Shown: positions 48,063-57,582, counted from the stretch's first letter. The stretch: 64,000 bases of DNA from Vibrio sp. 10N.261.45.E2 (GCF_002875705.1 NZ_MCZZ01000120.1:1-64000); one strand, 5' to 3'. A program made the numbers and translations. Notes: a model not told the origin generated them from the letters alone.

Positions 48063-48122
48063 AGGCGTGAACTTGCACTATTTCGATCAGTTCGAACGCT
48101 CGTTTCTAGGTCTGTGAACCCC

Positions 48123-48150
48123 AGATCAGCCTACAAAGGTAGGCTTATCT
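48123..48150 (+). terminator. Hairpin after the DMT transporter
   Basis: AGATCAGCCTAC pairs with GTAGGCTTATCT (one mismatch) around AAAG; a T-rich tail follows after a few bases. Confidence 0.6.
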
Positions 48151-48220
48151 AAAATCTGCTTTTTCTAAACTCGCTTCTCCATTAAACTGTCCGACCTTTT
48201 TGCAGATCCAAGAGAACACC

Positions 48221-48685
48221 ATGCAACGCGACTACACCTTAAATTGCTTAATCACCATGCCTCGCCATGAACTAGAAGAATTTAGTTTAAGAATGATTCA
48301 TCGCCTTGTTCCTGAAGATGCAATGACGGAATTGTTTACGTTCGAGCAAGAAGAAGTCATCAGCGAAGAACGCATGCAATCGGCGAAATTTGACGCAATG
48401 CTTCGAATGACCGCTATCGCACTTGGTGAAGTAAACCTAGCCTTTTCGGAGTCCGAAAGCTCGCAACAGAACATCGAACGTATGACTCGCCTACTGCTTT
48501 GGCACTTCTACTCAATTTCTTTCAACCTTGAAGAAGCAATCGCAATCGAAGTGCACTGTGAGAAAGTAGAAAAGATCTTAAAGAATGCACCTAAAGATGC
48601 GTTTGGCTGGGTTAAAGAATTAACGGAGCTGCTTCACTTCTACGCGAAAGTGAACGAAGGCAACGAAGACAGTAAAGACGCTTAA
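48221..48685 (+). CDS. Hypothetical helical protein
   Basis: A 154-residue acidic, all-helical soluble protein (LEEFSLRMIHRLVPEDAMTELF, then long helices up to FYAKVNEGNEDSKDA). No signal or membrane segment. I take the ATG at 48221, preceded by AAGAG. It is a single gene, convergent with the sensor kinase. I do not recognise a family. Confidence 0.65.
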   Translation: MQRDYTLNCLITMPRHELEEFSLRMIHRLVPEDAMTELFTFEQEEVISEERMQSAKFDAMLRMTAIALGEVNLAFSESESSQQNIERMTRLLLWHFYSISFNLEEAIAIEVHCEKVEKILKNAPKDAFGWVKELTELLHFYAKVNEGNEDSKDA

Positions 48686-48734
48686 CGTTACTTCTACGTA
48701 AGAACACATCAAGCTAAACCGAAGGCAGATAGAG

Positions 48735-50108
48735 CTATACCGAAGGCAAGTAAAAGCTTTGCTGAAATGAGTTCTCTGCCTTTGTTGTTTCTAGCACACT
48801 GTGATGCAACATCAGTATCGACTGAGCGATCTTGGTTCCTATACCCAATGAACCATTCGGCGCTTCCTGTTCAACCTCGTTGTGAATCACCACCTTCACC
48901 CGCTTCGAATTCTCTTCAAAACCAACATCTAACGACACCACAGTGCCACTTGGGCTATGCCTCAACGCATTATCTAGCAAATTTAAAATCAGCCTTTCAA
49001 GCAAACTACTGTCACCCACAGCCTTGATACCATTAGGCATATTCACGTTCAACTCCACATTCTTGTTGCGATACTGGCTTTGAATCGTTTCTAAGCACTC
49101 GCTTAGCAACCCATTAAGATCGATTGATGCGTATTGATAGGTAGGTACGGGGTTATCATTCTTGGCGCTATCTAGCAGCGAATGTAGTTGTTCAGACAAC
49201 TTGTTGCCATTACGGTAAGCCACGTCAATTAGCGGGTCTGATTGTGGGTTTTGAATCTTCCACGTTTCTAGATAACCCAACACGCTCGACAATGGTGTTT
49301 TCAAATCATGACTGAGCTGCAATAAGCTTTGTCTGCGATGTGACGACTGATATTCAAGTTGCAAAAATTGCTGTTGAATATGCTTCGCCATCAATTGATA
49401 AGAACGTGCAATCGGCACCAACTCTGGGACTTGATGGATGAAGTTTGGATCTAAACGAAAATCATGCTCGGCTTGTTGTTGCAACTTGTTGGTTACTGCT
49501 TCTATTGGGTTTAACAGGCTACGTTTGACCAGCAGATAAGCCCCAACCGCAAAGCCGAAGATAGAGATCAGCATGAGCCCCGCTAGCGCAATGTATGGCG
49601 TGTCGACCTGTGAATTGGCAATTACGGTGTGGCGATTACTACCAATCAAAACATACAGGTAACCAACAGTAGAACCTAATTCTTCAATCGCTGCCACAGA
49701 AAACACCTTGCGAGAACCCGGATTGATCGGATCCTCCCCCAGAATTGGATATGGCTCATCGTTTAAAAACTGTTGAATAGGCGCTAGGTCTATCTGGTTC
49801 GCTAACACAGTGCCTTCTGGCGCAGCATGAGTCGTAATCTTGCCCTGACTGTCGAGGAAATAGATATCGAAGTCTGGGCCTATCAACATCAAAGTGTGGA
49901 ATATGGATTTGAGCGCTTTAGGGTTATAGTCGGTACCAATCATCAGAGGGTTATCATCGCGCATATGAACCGCGAGCTCTTTGTGCAAGCTCTGTTTAGT
50001 TCTCTGTTCGATGGTCTCTTTTTGCCAATGATAGGTGTAAGCAATCACCACACTCACGAGCAGAAACCACAAACTTGTGAACAGCACTAAACGTGATTTA
50101 AAACTCAT
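48735..50108 (-). CDS. Sensor histidine kinase of the spondin cluster
   Basis: A 457-residue membrane kinase: helix near residues 10-25, a periplasmic sensing region to about 170, a second helix (IALAGLMLISIFGFAVGAYLLV), a HAMP-like linker, the HisKA box LSHDLKTPLSSVLGYLETW (His near 268) and a short HATPase domain (LLDNALRHSP, GSLGIGTKIAQ). It follows the response regulator by 45 bases. The signal is unknown. Confidence 0.88.
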   Translation of the reverse strand: MSFKSRLVLFTSLWFLLVSVVIAYTYHWQKETIEQRTKQSLHKELAVHMRDDNPLMIGTDYNPKALKSIFHTLMLIGPDFDIYFLDSQGKITTHAAPEGTVLANQIDLAPIQQFLNDEPYPILGEDPINPGSRKVFSVAAIEELGSTVGYLYVLIGSNRHTVIANSQVDTPYIALAGLMLISIFGFAVGAYLLVKRSLLNPIEAVTNKLQQQAEHDFRLDPNFIHQVPELVPIARSYQLMAKHIQQQFLQLEYQSSHRRQSLLQLSHDLKTPLSSVLGYLETWKIQNPQSDPLIDVAYRNGNKLSEQLHSLLDSAKNDNPVPTYQYASIDLNGLLSECLETIQSQYRNKNVELNVNMPNGIKAVGDSSLLERLILNLLDNALRHSPSGTVVSLDVGFEENSKRVKVVIHNEVEQEAPNGSLGIGTKIAQSILMLHHSVLETTKAENSFQQSFYLPSV

Positions 50109-50153
50109 GCTCTCTCCTCAAAGAACCGCTAGCTTAGGACGCGGCACATAAAC

Positions 50154-50864
50154 CTAAGCTTTTGACTCAAACTTATAACCAACACCCCAAACCGTTTTAA
50201 TGAAATCATCATCACTATTTGGCATCGCAAGCTTGGTTCTTAGACGATTGACTGTGCTACACACAGTATGGTGGTAGCCAGAGTGATGAGTGTTCCAAAC
50301 ATGATCGAGCAGCTCGTCTTTGCTATACACACGCCCTGGGCGGGTTGCTAAGAAATGAAGTAAGGTAAACTCGGTTGCAGTCAGCGGCACATCTTGGTTA
50401 TTGAGTGACACCTGATGGCGTTCAGGTTGGATGGTAAGCCCGCCAAAATTCATAATAGACTCTGTTGTCACAACCTCTTGAGTGGCAGATTCAACATGGC
50501 TCAAACGGCGAAGAACGTTCCTCACTCTTGCTTGAAATTCAAGAACGCTGAAAGGTTTCGTGATGTAGTCATCGACACCGGCTTCTAAGCCTGACACCTT
50601 GTCTAGCTCTGCGTCTCTTGCTGTTAGCATCAGTACAGGCGTCCAGTCTTCTTGTTGACGTAACAAACGACAAAAATCGAGTCCGTCACCGTCAGGTAAG
50701 CCACGATCCAGTACGATCAAATCGAAATGAGCACCTTTATAGAGCGTTTGAGCCTTCTCAATAACATTGGTTCTTACTACGTCATGTCCTTGAAACTTGA
50801 GGTGCATCTGCACCAGTTCTGCCAAGTCATCATCGTCTTCAACCAACAATATGTTTGCCATCAT
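50154..50864 (-). CDS. OmpR-family response regulator
   Basis: A response regulator with receiver (LLVEDDDDLAEL, phosphoacceptor Asp in DLIVLDRGLPDG, Lys in YITKPFS) and winged-helix domain (LTATEFTLLHFLATRPGRVYSKDELLDHVW). I place the start at MMANILLVEDD; longer in-frame starts at 50885 and 50951 exist, the latter with GGTGA upstream and only 15 bases after the spondin lipoprotein stop. Partner of the kinase downstream. Confidence 0.87.
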   Translation of the reverse strand: MMANILLVEDDDDLAELVQMHLKFQGHDVVRTNVIEKAQTLYKGAHFDLIVLDRGLPDGDGLDFCRLLRQQEDWTPVLMLTARDAELDKVSGLEAGVDDYITKPFSVLEFQARVRNVLRRLSHVESATQEVVTTESIMNFGGLTIQPERHQVSLNNQDVPLTATEFTLLHFLATRPGRVYSKDELLDHVWNTHHSGYHHTVCSTVNRLRTKLAMPNSDDDFIKTVWGVGYKFESKA

Positions 50865-50966
50865 ATTTACCGCAGCACTATTCATGATCCCTGCTCTATT
50901 CTGAGTCTGCCCACCTTTCAATTGACCGGAACAGAGCAGGAATTCTTTCATCGCGTGTTCACCAAG

Positions 50967-51647
50967 TTACTCTGTGCGAGTAATGGTGATTCGCGCACCG
51001 GGGTTAAGGAAGCGATGATTGCCACTTAATGCGGAGATCGTGAGGCCGTCGTCTTGGCTGATTACGCCAGAGTGAAAACTCACTACATCGGTGTCGTTTC
51101 GTGTGGTATTAAAACCTTCACCTCCGCCTGCTGGGCCTGGAATGGTTGCGGCAAGCTCATCGTTCAGCTCAGTTCCTGAATCCCAGACATTCATATTCAT
51201 AACGAAGGTGTCACCCACCGCTAATGACTTAAGTAACAAACCGGATTCGCCGACAAACGCATCATTAGTATTCACCAACATCGAAGCAACAGAGATATAG
51301 CCTTCTTGATTTGGGTCGACACGAATAGATACAGTATCTTGCTCACCTGACAGAATCAGCCCATTGCCTGAGATGCCTTGATAAACATTGGCGTCACTGT
51401 CACTGAGCGCAAGCAATTGAGCATTACTTCCTCCTTCTGCTAAGTATTCAAGATCGACAGAGGCACTTTGTCCAACTTCAAACAGGTCAAAACTCGAGTT
51501 ATGAGTCAGTACAGCCAGAGGCGACATGGGTTGGTTGGGCGTGAGGTTGGTAACACTCACATTGTAACGGTAGTAATCATCGTCATCATCAGGACAACCA
51601 GCCAAAACAGCCACAGATGCAGCGATAAATAGAATTCTAGCTTTCAT
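50967..51647 (-). CDS. Spondin-domain lipoprotein
   Basis: A 226-residue lipoprotein: signal ending VAVLAGC with the acylated Cys near 18, then an aspartate run (DDDDD) and a spondin_N-type domain (NLTPNQPMSPLAVLTHNSSFDLFEVGQ split, NTNDAFVGESGL, DSGTELNDELAATIPGP, ending ARITITRTE). It is a paralogue of the next gene upstream, sharing the order of motifs. The two lie nine bases apart. Spondin_N proteins in bacteria are envelope-associated; function unknown. Confidence 0.82.
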   Translation of the reverse strand: MKARILFIAASVAVLAGCPDDDDDYYRYNVSVTNLTPNQPMSPLAVLTHNSSFDLFEVGQSASVDLEYLAEGGSNAQLLALSDSDANVYQGISGNGLILSGEQDTVSIRVDPNQEGYISVASMLVNTNDAFVGESGLLLKSLAVGDTFVMNMNVWDSGTELNDELAATIPGPAGGGEGFNTTRNDTDVVSFHSGVISQDDGLTISALSGNHRFLNPGARITITRTE

Positions 51648-51656
51648 AGATCCCCC

Positions 51657-52340
51657 TTACTTCACAACAATCGTGATAGTTGCTGCAGGGTTTAACCAAC
51701 GACGGCTACTGCTATCGAGGTCACTAATGCCGCCCGCCGCGTCACTATCACCAATGTTACCCGGATGAATATGAACCTTAGCGTTTGATATCGCAGTTTC
51801 TACGCCAGTACCACCAGCACCAAAGGTAATAAATGGAGGGTTTGGCATACTGCCCGCCAGCTCATCATTGGCTTCCGTACCTGCGTCATAACCATTTAGA
51901 GTGGCTTTATACGTGCCCGCTTGCGTTGGGATTTTCCAGCTATCTAGACCAACAAAACCGTCGTTAGTTGGCAGCAACATGGCACCCAATGATAAGTACT
52001 CTAAATCACCAGTGCTGATATCAAACGTAGTTGCGACACCCGGATTCAAGATTCCGGCAGCTGGGTTCTCAACCACCACGCCTCCCGCGTTAGCAATGAC
52101 ACCAGATAAACCTGAAATATCGCCAGCTTCAGCCATGGATTTCAATTCAGCAGAAGCCGTTTCACCCGTTCTAAACATGTATAAGCTTGAGTCATGAGCC
52201 GCCGCTAAGATAGGTGTAAAATAGATCCCTTTGGTTGCATTAGTGACAGTCACTTCAAGCTCTGCAGCCTGAACTTGAGCCGCTCCGAAGGCCAATATAG
52301 CCGAGCTGATCACTAAGCTAGTTTGAGTGCGTTTATTCAT
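51657..52340 (-). CDS. Spondin-domain secreted protein
   Basis: A 227-residue secreted protein with a signal peptide ending AAQVQA and a spondin_N-type domain: KGIYFTPILAAAHDSSLYMF, LPTNDGFVGLDSW, DAGTEANDELAGSMPNPP, and ASITIVVK-like end (RWLNPAATITIVVK). First gene of a likely four-gene operon with the spondin lipoprotein and the two-component system. Periplasmic or surface location is expected; no cysteine for acylation. Confidence 0.82.
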   Translation of the reverse strand: MNKRTQTSLVISSAILAFGAAQVQAAELEVTVTNATKGIYFTPILAAAHDSSLYMFRTGETASAELKSMAEAGDISGLSGVIANAGGVVVENPAAGILNPGVATTFDISTGDLEYLSLGAMLLPTNDGFVGLDSWKIPTQAGTYKATLNGYDAGTEANDELAGSMPNPPFITFGAGGTGVETAISNAKVHIHPGNIGDSDAAGGISDLDSSSRRWLNPAATITIVVK

Positions 52341-52733
52341 TTTGATTCCATCCTTTATTGAGTCCTATCGTTGCCAACAAATCAATAACAGCGATATACC
52401 GTTACCTTTGCTAGAACGAATTGCGGTGTTGTTGACTCTAAGAATGGCGATCAAATCTATCAGCAACTTCATTGAATTCTCATAAAAATCTCACAAGTTT
52501 ATCCAAACTTATCACTGCAAAAATAAGTAGCGATAAGGTAATGATATTTATGACAAACCTATCAATTTCATATTTGCATAGGAAGTGAGATAAGAACAAA
52601 GTAAAGGACATAAATGGAGCGAATTAAACGCAAAAAGGCCGAATCGATTTACCGATTCGGCCTTTGTTTTCGCCTGTTGTTACTCGTTCTTAAGCCGTAT
52701 TTGACCTTTAGATTAAACTAACAACACAACATC
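52341..52733. promoter_or_regulatory. Region upstream of the spondin operon
   Basis: No gene. Holds TCACAAGTTTATCCAAACT (52491-52509), whose AAGTTT-ATCC-AAACTT core is an inverted repeat and which recurs with two changes upstream of phoX at 53240-53258. The terminator at 52634-52665 belongs to yggL. Confidence 0.5.
52634..52665 (-). terminator. Terminator of yggL
   Basis: AAAGGCCGAATCG pairs with CGATTCGGCCTTT around six bases, T-run on the minus strand. Confidence 0.85.
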
Positions 52734-52736
52734 AAA

Positions 52737-53078
52737 TTAGAACGCGTAGTTTGCGTCAATCAGTTCGCTAACTTCCACTTTGCTTACTTCAGCACGAGCC
52801 TCAAGCCATTGTGCAACTTGCAGTTGCTCAGCTTCTGTTACTGAACGGTAGCGCTCAATTGAGCATAAGAAACCTTCAAACAGCTCAAGGCCGCCGCCAC
52901 CAAAGCACAGACCGATACTGTCGATAAAATCAATGAACTCGTCAATGAACACATCGTATTGGTCAAAATCAGCAGTCGAAGTCTTGCAGCTTACTTCAAA
53001 ACCCAGAATTGCGAATTCACCTAGGTATAGTTTCTTGCGAAGGCGGCGATTTTTGTTTTCGATTTTATCTAATTTCAT
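52737..53078 (-). CDS. yggL: YggL-family protein (DUF469)
   Basis: A 113-residue protein matching YggL: basic N-terminus (NRRLRKKLYLGEFA), EVSCKTS, FIDEFIDFIDSIGLCFGGGG, and the C-terminal helix VAQWLEARAEVSKVEV. YggL is a small ribosome-associated protein linked to 50S assembly. I use the ATG at 53078, with GAGAG before it; an upstream start would add ten residues. Confidence 0.85.
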   Translation of the reverse strand: MKLDKIENKNRRLRKKLYLGEFAILGFEVSCKTSTADFDQYDVFIDEFIDFIDSIGLCFGGGGLELFEGFLCSIERYRSVTEAEQLQVAQWLEARAEVSKVEVSELIDANYAF

Positions 53079-53213
53079 AACTGTCTCTCTTTTCGTTTGA
53101 TAAAGCATTTATACACAGTTCCACCCTAATCCCCAAGAGTTTTGTATTGTACGAGAGTGTTAATGGCAAAAATCGTGCTACAGAAACAAAACCTTAATCA
53201 AATCTATAAAAAT

Positions 53214-53258
53214 CTGTCACTTAACTGCTTCACGATTGGTCACACATTTATCCAAACT
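53214..53258 (+). promoter_or_regulatory. Candidate Pho box and shared motif upstream of phoX
   Basis: CTGTCAC-TTAA-CTGCTTC (53214-53231) resembles the PhoB-binding Pho box, two 7-bp CTGTCAT repeats spaced four bases; the first repeat matches at six of seven, the second at four. Directly after it, 53240-53258 repeats a 19-bp element found upstream of the spondin operon (17 of 19 the same). Confidence 0.45.
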
Positions 53259-53332
53259 ATTAACTAATTCATTAGTAGATGGGTAAGTCATGAATAACGA
53301 ATAAGAAAATCAGCCAATAGGAAGCAGTCGCG

Positions 53333-55360
53333 ATGAGCAAGGAAACATTTGATAGCACTCGTTTTAACAAGAGTAAAAACAAGCCCTTCGAAGAAGTGTT
53401 AGATGCAAACCTTTCAAGAAGAAACGTATTGAAAGGTGGGTTAGGTATCAGTGCTATGACCGCCTTTGGTGCGTTTGGTTTAGCGGGGCACAGCACAGCT
53501 AACGCCTCTACAATGCAGGCAACGGGCGCACAAAAAAGCACGGCGACTCTAGCATTTGAATCGGTTAAAGGCTCATTAACAGACAGTGTTGTCGTACCGA
53601 AAGGCTACACCGCACAAGTTCTGGTTCCTTGGGGCACGCCACTTAACAAGCAAGGTAATGCTTGGTCAAAAGACGGCACCAACAACGCACAAGATCAAGC
53701 AAACGCACTGGGCATGCACCACGACGGCATGCACTTCTTCCCGCTTGATGGCAACAGTAATGATGGTTTGTTGGTGATCAACCACGAATACATCGACCAA
53801 AAAGCACTGCACACTAATGGTCCTACATACAATGAAGGCAACCGCCCTAGCCTTGATGAAGTTCGCAAAGAGATCAACGCACACGGCGTGAGTGTCGTGC
53901 GCGTTAAACTTGAAGGCAACCAATGGGTAATGGTCGATAACGATCCCCTTAACCGCCGCTACACTGGCGCAACCGTTATGGATCTGTCTGGCCCTGTTGC
54001 TTACAGTGAATTTACCAAAACCAAGTTCTCACAAGACGGCAGCCAAGCTCGCGGCACATTGAATAACTGTGGCAACGGCTACACACCTTGGGGCACTTAC
54101 CTAACTTGTGAAGAGAACTGGCCGGGTTACTTCGTCAATAAAGGCGAAACAACACCAGCACAAGAACGTATCGGCATTGCGACGGATAAAACACGCTATG
54201 GCTGGGACACCCTTTCAGGTAACAAACAAGAACGCTTAGATGAGTTTGCACGCTTTGACGTAACACCAAGCGCTGATTCGCCGATGGACGATTACCGTAA
54301 CGAAGCACATGGACACGGCTACATTGTTGAAATCGACCCATACACAGCGAACTCTCGCGCGAAAAAACGTTCTGCACTGGGTTGTTTCCGTCATGAGGGT
54401 TGTACGTTTGGTAAGTTGACCGAAGGCGAGCCAATTGTATTCTACTCTGGTCACGATTCTCGTTTCGAATACCTGTACAAATTTGTTTCTGAAGCGAAAT
54501 GGGACCCGCGTGACGCAGAGCCAAGCAACCGACTAAGTGCGGGCGACAAGTACATGGACAAAGGCACGCTGTATGTGGCTAAGTTCAATGACGATGGTTC
54601 GGGCACTTGGCTACCACTTACGCTGAGCAGCAGAACAACCAACGGCGGTAAGCTAGGTGATTCATTTGACTCTCAAGCAGCACTTATCATCAATACAGCA
54701 GGTGCTGCCGACCTTGTTGGTGCAACGCCAATGGATCGCCCTGAATGGTGCTCAGTTGACCCAATGACAGGCACAGCTTACCTAACACTGACCAACAACA
54801 ACAAGCGTAAAGAAGCGAACTCAGCGAACCCTCGCGTAAATAACAAGTTCGGTCATGTTATCCGTTGGGATGAAGGCAAAACGGCGAGCGAATTTGACTG
54901 GGATATCTTCGTATTTGGTTCTCCAGCAGTGGAAGATCAGTCTATCAACCGATCTGGTCTAACAGATATGAATCAATTCGCGAGCCCTGACGGATTGGCG
55001 TTTGATGCTCGTGGCATCCTGTGGATTCAGACTGATAACGGCGCAGACGAAGTAACGGGTTACACCAATGACCAAATGCTGGCAGTCGTTCCATCTCAAT
55101 TAACGGATGACCAAGGCAACAGCGCGGTGATTGATGCAAACAATCAAGCACAGTTAAAGCGTTTCTTCGTAGGTCCAAACGGTTGTGAAGTGACTGGCTT
55201 TACCATCAGCCCAGACTTCAAATCACTGTTTGTGAACATTCAACACCCTGCGAACTGGCCATCATCAGATGATGCAACGGCTCAAACTCAAGGTAACGTT
55301 CGTCCACGAGCATCTACCGTTGTGATTCGTCGTGAAGACGGCGGTGAAATAGCGGTTTAA
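53333..55360 (+). CDS. phoX: PhoX-family alkaline phosphatase (DUF839)
   Basis: A 675-residue exported protein with a twin-arginine-type signal (SRRNVLKGGLGISAMTAFGA, residues 27-46). The PhoX signature TPWGTYLTCEENWPGY (metal-binding Cys and Glu near 250) is followed by YGWDTLSG, GHGYIVEIDP, and DGLAFDARGILWIQTD. PhoX enzymes use calcium and iron to free phosphate from organic esters. AGGAAG lies 9 bases before the ATG. A Pho-box candidate lies upstream. Specific substrate not known. Confidence 0.88.
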   Translation: MSKETFDSTRFNKSKNKPFEEVLDANLSRRNVLKGGLGISAMTAFGAFGLAGHSTANASTMQATGAQKSTATLAFESVKGSLTDSVVVPKGYTAQVLVPWGTPLNKQGNAWSKDGTNNAQDQANALGMHHDGMHFFPLDGNSNDGLLVINHEYIDQKALHTNGPTYNEGNRPSLDEVRKEINAHGVSVVRVKLEGNQWVMVDNDPLNRRYTGATVMDLSGPVAYSEFTKTKFSQDGSQARGTLNNCGNGYTPWGTYLTCEENWPGYFVNKGETTPAQERIGIATDKTRYGWDTLSGNKQERLDEFARFDVTPSADSPMDDYRNEAHGHGYIVEIDPYTANSRAKKRSALGCFRHEGCTFGKLTEGEPIVFYSGHDSRFEYLYKFVSEAKWDPRDAEPSNRLSAGDKYMDKGTLYVAKFNDDGSGTWLPLTLSSRTTNGGKLGDSFDSQAALIINTAGAADLVGATPMDRPEWCSVDPMTGTAYLTLTNNNKRKEANSANPRVNNKFGHVIRWDEGKTASEFDWDIFVFGSPAVEDQSINRSGLTDMNQFASPDGLAFDARGILWIQTDNGADEVTGYTNDQMLAVVPSQLTDDQGNSAVIDANNQAQLKRFFVGPNGCEVTGFTISPDFKSLFVNIQHPANWPSSDDATAQTQGNVRPRASTVVIRREDGGEIAV

Positions 55361-55427
55361 TACGTAGGCTAAACAAGATCAGAAACACTTCTGTTATTTA
55401 GTTTTTGTTACCTAGCTCAGTAAAATC

Positions 55428-55466
55428 AAAAAGAGCGATAAGGCCAAATGCCCTATCGCTCTTTTT
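55428..55466. terminator. Terminator between phoX and lysE-type gene
   Basis: AAAAGAGCGATA... pairs with TATCGCTCTTTTT, extended by a GGC/GCC step after one mismatch. It can serve the convergent genes on both strands. Confidence 0.8.
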
Positions 55467-55537
55467 ATATTCGGTTAGTTCTTCGATTCAACAAAGAATC
55501 GGTGACTTCGTTAACGACTCGTTGTCGCTGCTCAGAA

Positions 55538-56158
55538 TTAGCTCACGAACAACCACACACCAACGCCCATCATCAATGTGCCTGCAATGCGGTTCATCAA
55601 CTTAACGTTATCGGCCTTGCCCAGCATATGCTTTAAGCTCTTTCCACCTGTCGCGTACAGCGTCATACAAACAAATTCCGAAACCAGAATAATCGATACG
55701 AGAATCAACAACTGCGGTGCTAAGTCTTTATTACTGTTAATGAAAGGAGGCAGCAACGAGATCATAAACGCCCAGCCTTTGGGGTTAGCAATCGCAGTGA
55801 CAAACCCTTGAACCACTAAATCCCAATCATTGCTAACTTTTGTTGTTTGGCTGTCGGTACTGATCGCCAGTTTGCCTCTTGAACGCCACATCTGAACACC
55901 CAAATAGAACAAGTAACCCGCCCCCACAAACTTGAAACCAGTGAATAACCATGGGTAGTTCAACATGATAGATGCGATACCTAATACCGCAGCTACCGAA
56001 ACCACTGCGACGCCTGCCAACTCGCCGACCATCATCCATAATGTGCGCTTATAGCCAATACTCATACCCAGTGTTAAGGCTAACGTCATACACATGCCTG
56101 GGGTGATCGAAACAAAGAAAAACGTGGGAATGAAAGCCAAAAGTAGCGCGCTATCCAT
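55538..56158 (-). CDS. LysE/RhtB-family amino-acid exporter
   Basis: A 206-residue membrane protein with six segments, typical of LysE/RhtB. The N-terminus FVSITPGMCMTLALTLGMSIG holds the conserved PGP-like motif (here TPGM) and the middle has GYLFYLGVQMWRS and TAIANPKGWAFM (NPK motif). It likely exports an amino acid or homoserine lactone-like compound; the substrate cannot be read. Confidence 0.88.
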   Translation of the reverse strand: MDSALLLAFIPTFFFVSITPGMCMTLALTLGMSIGYKRTLWMMVGELAGVAVVSVAAVLGIASIMLNYPWLFTGFKFVGAGYLFYLGVQMWRSRGKLAISTDSQTTKVSNDWDLVVQGFVTAIANPKGWAFMISLLPPFINSNKDLAPQLLILVSIILVSEFVCMTLYATGGKSLKHMLGKADNVKLMNRIAGTLMMGVGVWLFVS

Positions 56159-56248
56159 ATTATTACCTTATCGACTTATTATAATTTGAGTGTTGTTACT
56201 TGTTGATGTGCCTTTGAAAGAAGCGACGTAGTATTTCGCAACACAACA

Positions 56249-56276
56249 AAAAAGAGCCACATTACAGTGGCTCTTT
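56249..56276 (-). terminator. Terminator of the DEAD-box helicase gene
   Basis: AAAAGAGCCAC pairs with GTGGCTCTTTT across six bases; T-run on the minus strand. Confidence 0.85.
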
Positions 56277-56295
56277 TCCATCAACAACCGTAATT

Positions 56296-57582
56296 TTACT
56301 TACGACGGTTTTTAATTCGCTTCATCATAGTCAAACGGCGTTCAGCGCTTGCTTGGTCTTGTGGCGCATCATTCGCGTTGTTCTTACGACCCTGACGGTT
56401 TTTGTAAGCCGATTTAGTGTTCAGCTTCTCGATGTAAGCATCACGTTTCTTCGGCTCATAACCTGGTTGTTCAACACGGCGAATACGCTGTTGAATCAGT
56501 TTTTCAACTTGCACAACAGTCAGTTCTTCTTCGCGGTTAACGAAAGACACAGCGTGACCTTGCTTACCAGCGCGACCTGTACGACCAATACGGTGAACGT
56601 AATCTTCCGCTAGGAAAGGCATGTCGTAGTTGATTACGTGTGGTAAGTCTTCGATATCAAGACCACGAGCCGCAACATCGGTTGCCACCATCACGCGTGC
56701 TCTGCCTTCTTTGAAGTCATCCAAGGCGCGACGACGAGCGCTTTGCGCTTTATCACCGTGGCATAGCACTGCTTTAATACCGTCTAGCTTAAGTTCTTTA
56801 ACTACGTCATTTGCTGTTTCTTTATAGTTCACGAACACAAGCACTTGGCGCCAGTTTTTACGACCAATAAGTTCAGAAAGCAGTTCTGTTTTGCGCTCTT
56901 GATCCACTGGGTAAACCACGTGACCGACAGTTGCAGCCGTTGAGTTTTCACGTTCAACACTGATGCGCTTTGGTTTACGCAGAATATCAACCGACAGTTG
57001 GTTTAACTGAGTTGAAGTTGTTGCAGAGAACATCATGATTTGCGGAGATGTTTCTACATCCAACATGATCTTACGAACCGCATTGATAAAGCCCATATCA
57101 AGGATACGGTCAGCTTCATCGAATACTAGGAATTCTAGGTTAGCAATAGACACGTTACCCGCTTCTAAGTGCTCTTCTAGACGACCCGGAGTCGCAACCA
57201 AAATATCCACACCCAGTTCTAGTTGACGAACTTGTGAAGACATCTTGTTACCACCGTAAACAGCAGAAACGCTTAGTTCAGTGTATTTAACGTAGTCTTT
57301 GATGTTTTGAGCGATCTGCGCAGCAAGCTCACGAGTTGGAGCAAGAATAAGGCCGCGAGCCGTTCCTCTAGACGCTTTTTTACCGCTGTTCAAAAGGTGT
57401 TGGATAACAGGCAATGAAAATGCCGCTGTTTTACCCGTACCGGTTTGAGCAGTAGCAAAAATATCATGGCCTTTACGAGCCATTGGAATCGCTTTTTGTT
57501 GAATTGGAGTGAGTTTTTCATAACCACACTCAGTCAACGCTTTGACTAATTCAGGAGCAAAACCTTGAGAGGAAAATGACAT
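56296..57582 (-). CDS. rhlE: DEAD-box RNA helicase (RhlE-like)
   Basis: A 428-residue ATP-dependent RNA helicase with all motifs in order: Q motif (LTPIQQKAIP), I (AQTGTGKT), Ia (PTRELA), II (DEAD), III (SATTS), V (ATDVAARGLDIE) and VI (HRIGRTGRAG). A basic C-terminal tail (KNRQGRKNNAND... KRIKNRRK) follows. Members remodel RNA in ribosome assembly or decay at low temperature. The RhlE subgroup is judged from the N-terminus and short tail. Confidence 0.9.
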   Translation of the reverse strand: MSFSSQGFAPELVKALTECGYEKLTPIQQKAIPMARKGHDIFATAQTGTGKTAAFSLPVIQHLLNSGKKASRGTARGLILAPTRELAAQIAQNIKDYVKYTELSVSAVYGGNKMSSQVRQLELGVDILVATPGRLEEHLEAGNVSIANLEFLVFDEADRILDMGFINAVRKIMLDVETSPQIMMFSATTSTQLNQLSVDILRKPKRISVERENSTAATVGHVVYPVDQERKTELLSELIGRKNWRQVLVFVNYKETANDVVKELKLDGIKAVLCHGDKAQSARRRALDDFKEGRARVMVATDVAARGLDIEDLPHVINYDMPFLAEDYVHRIGRTGRAGKQGHAVSFVNREEELTVVQVEKLIQQRIRRVEQPGYEPKKRDAYIEKLNTKSAYKNRQGRKNNANDAPQDQASAERRLTMMKRIKNRRK

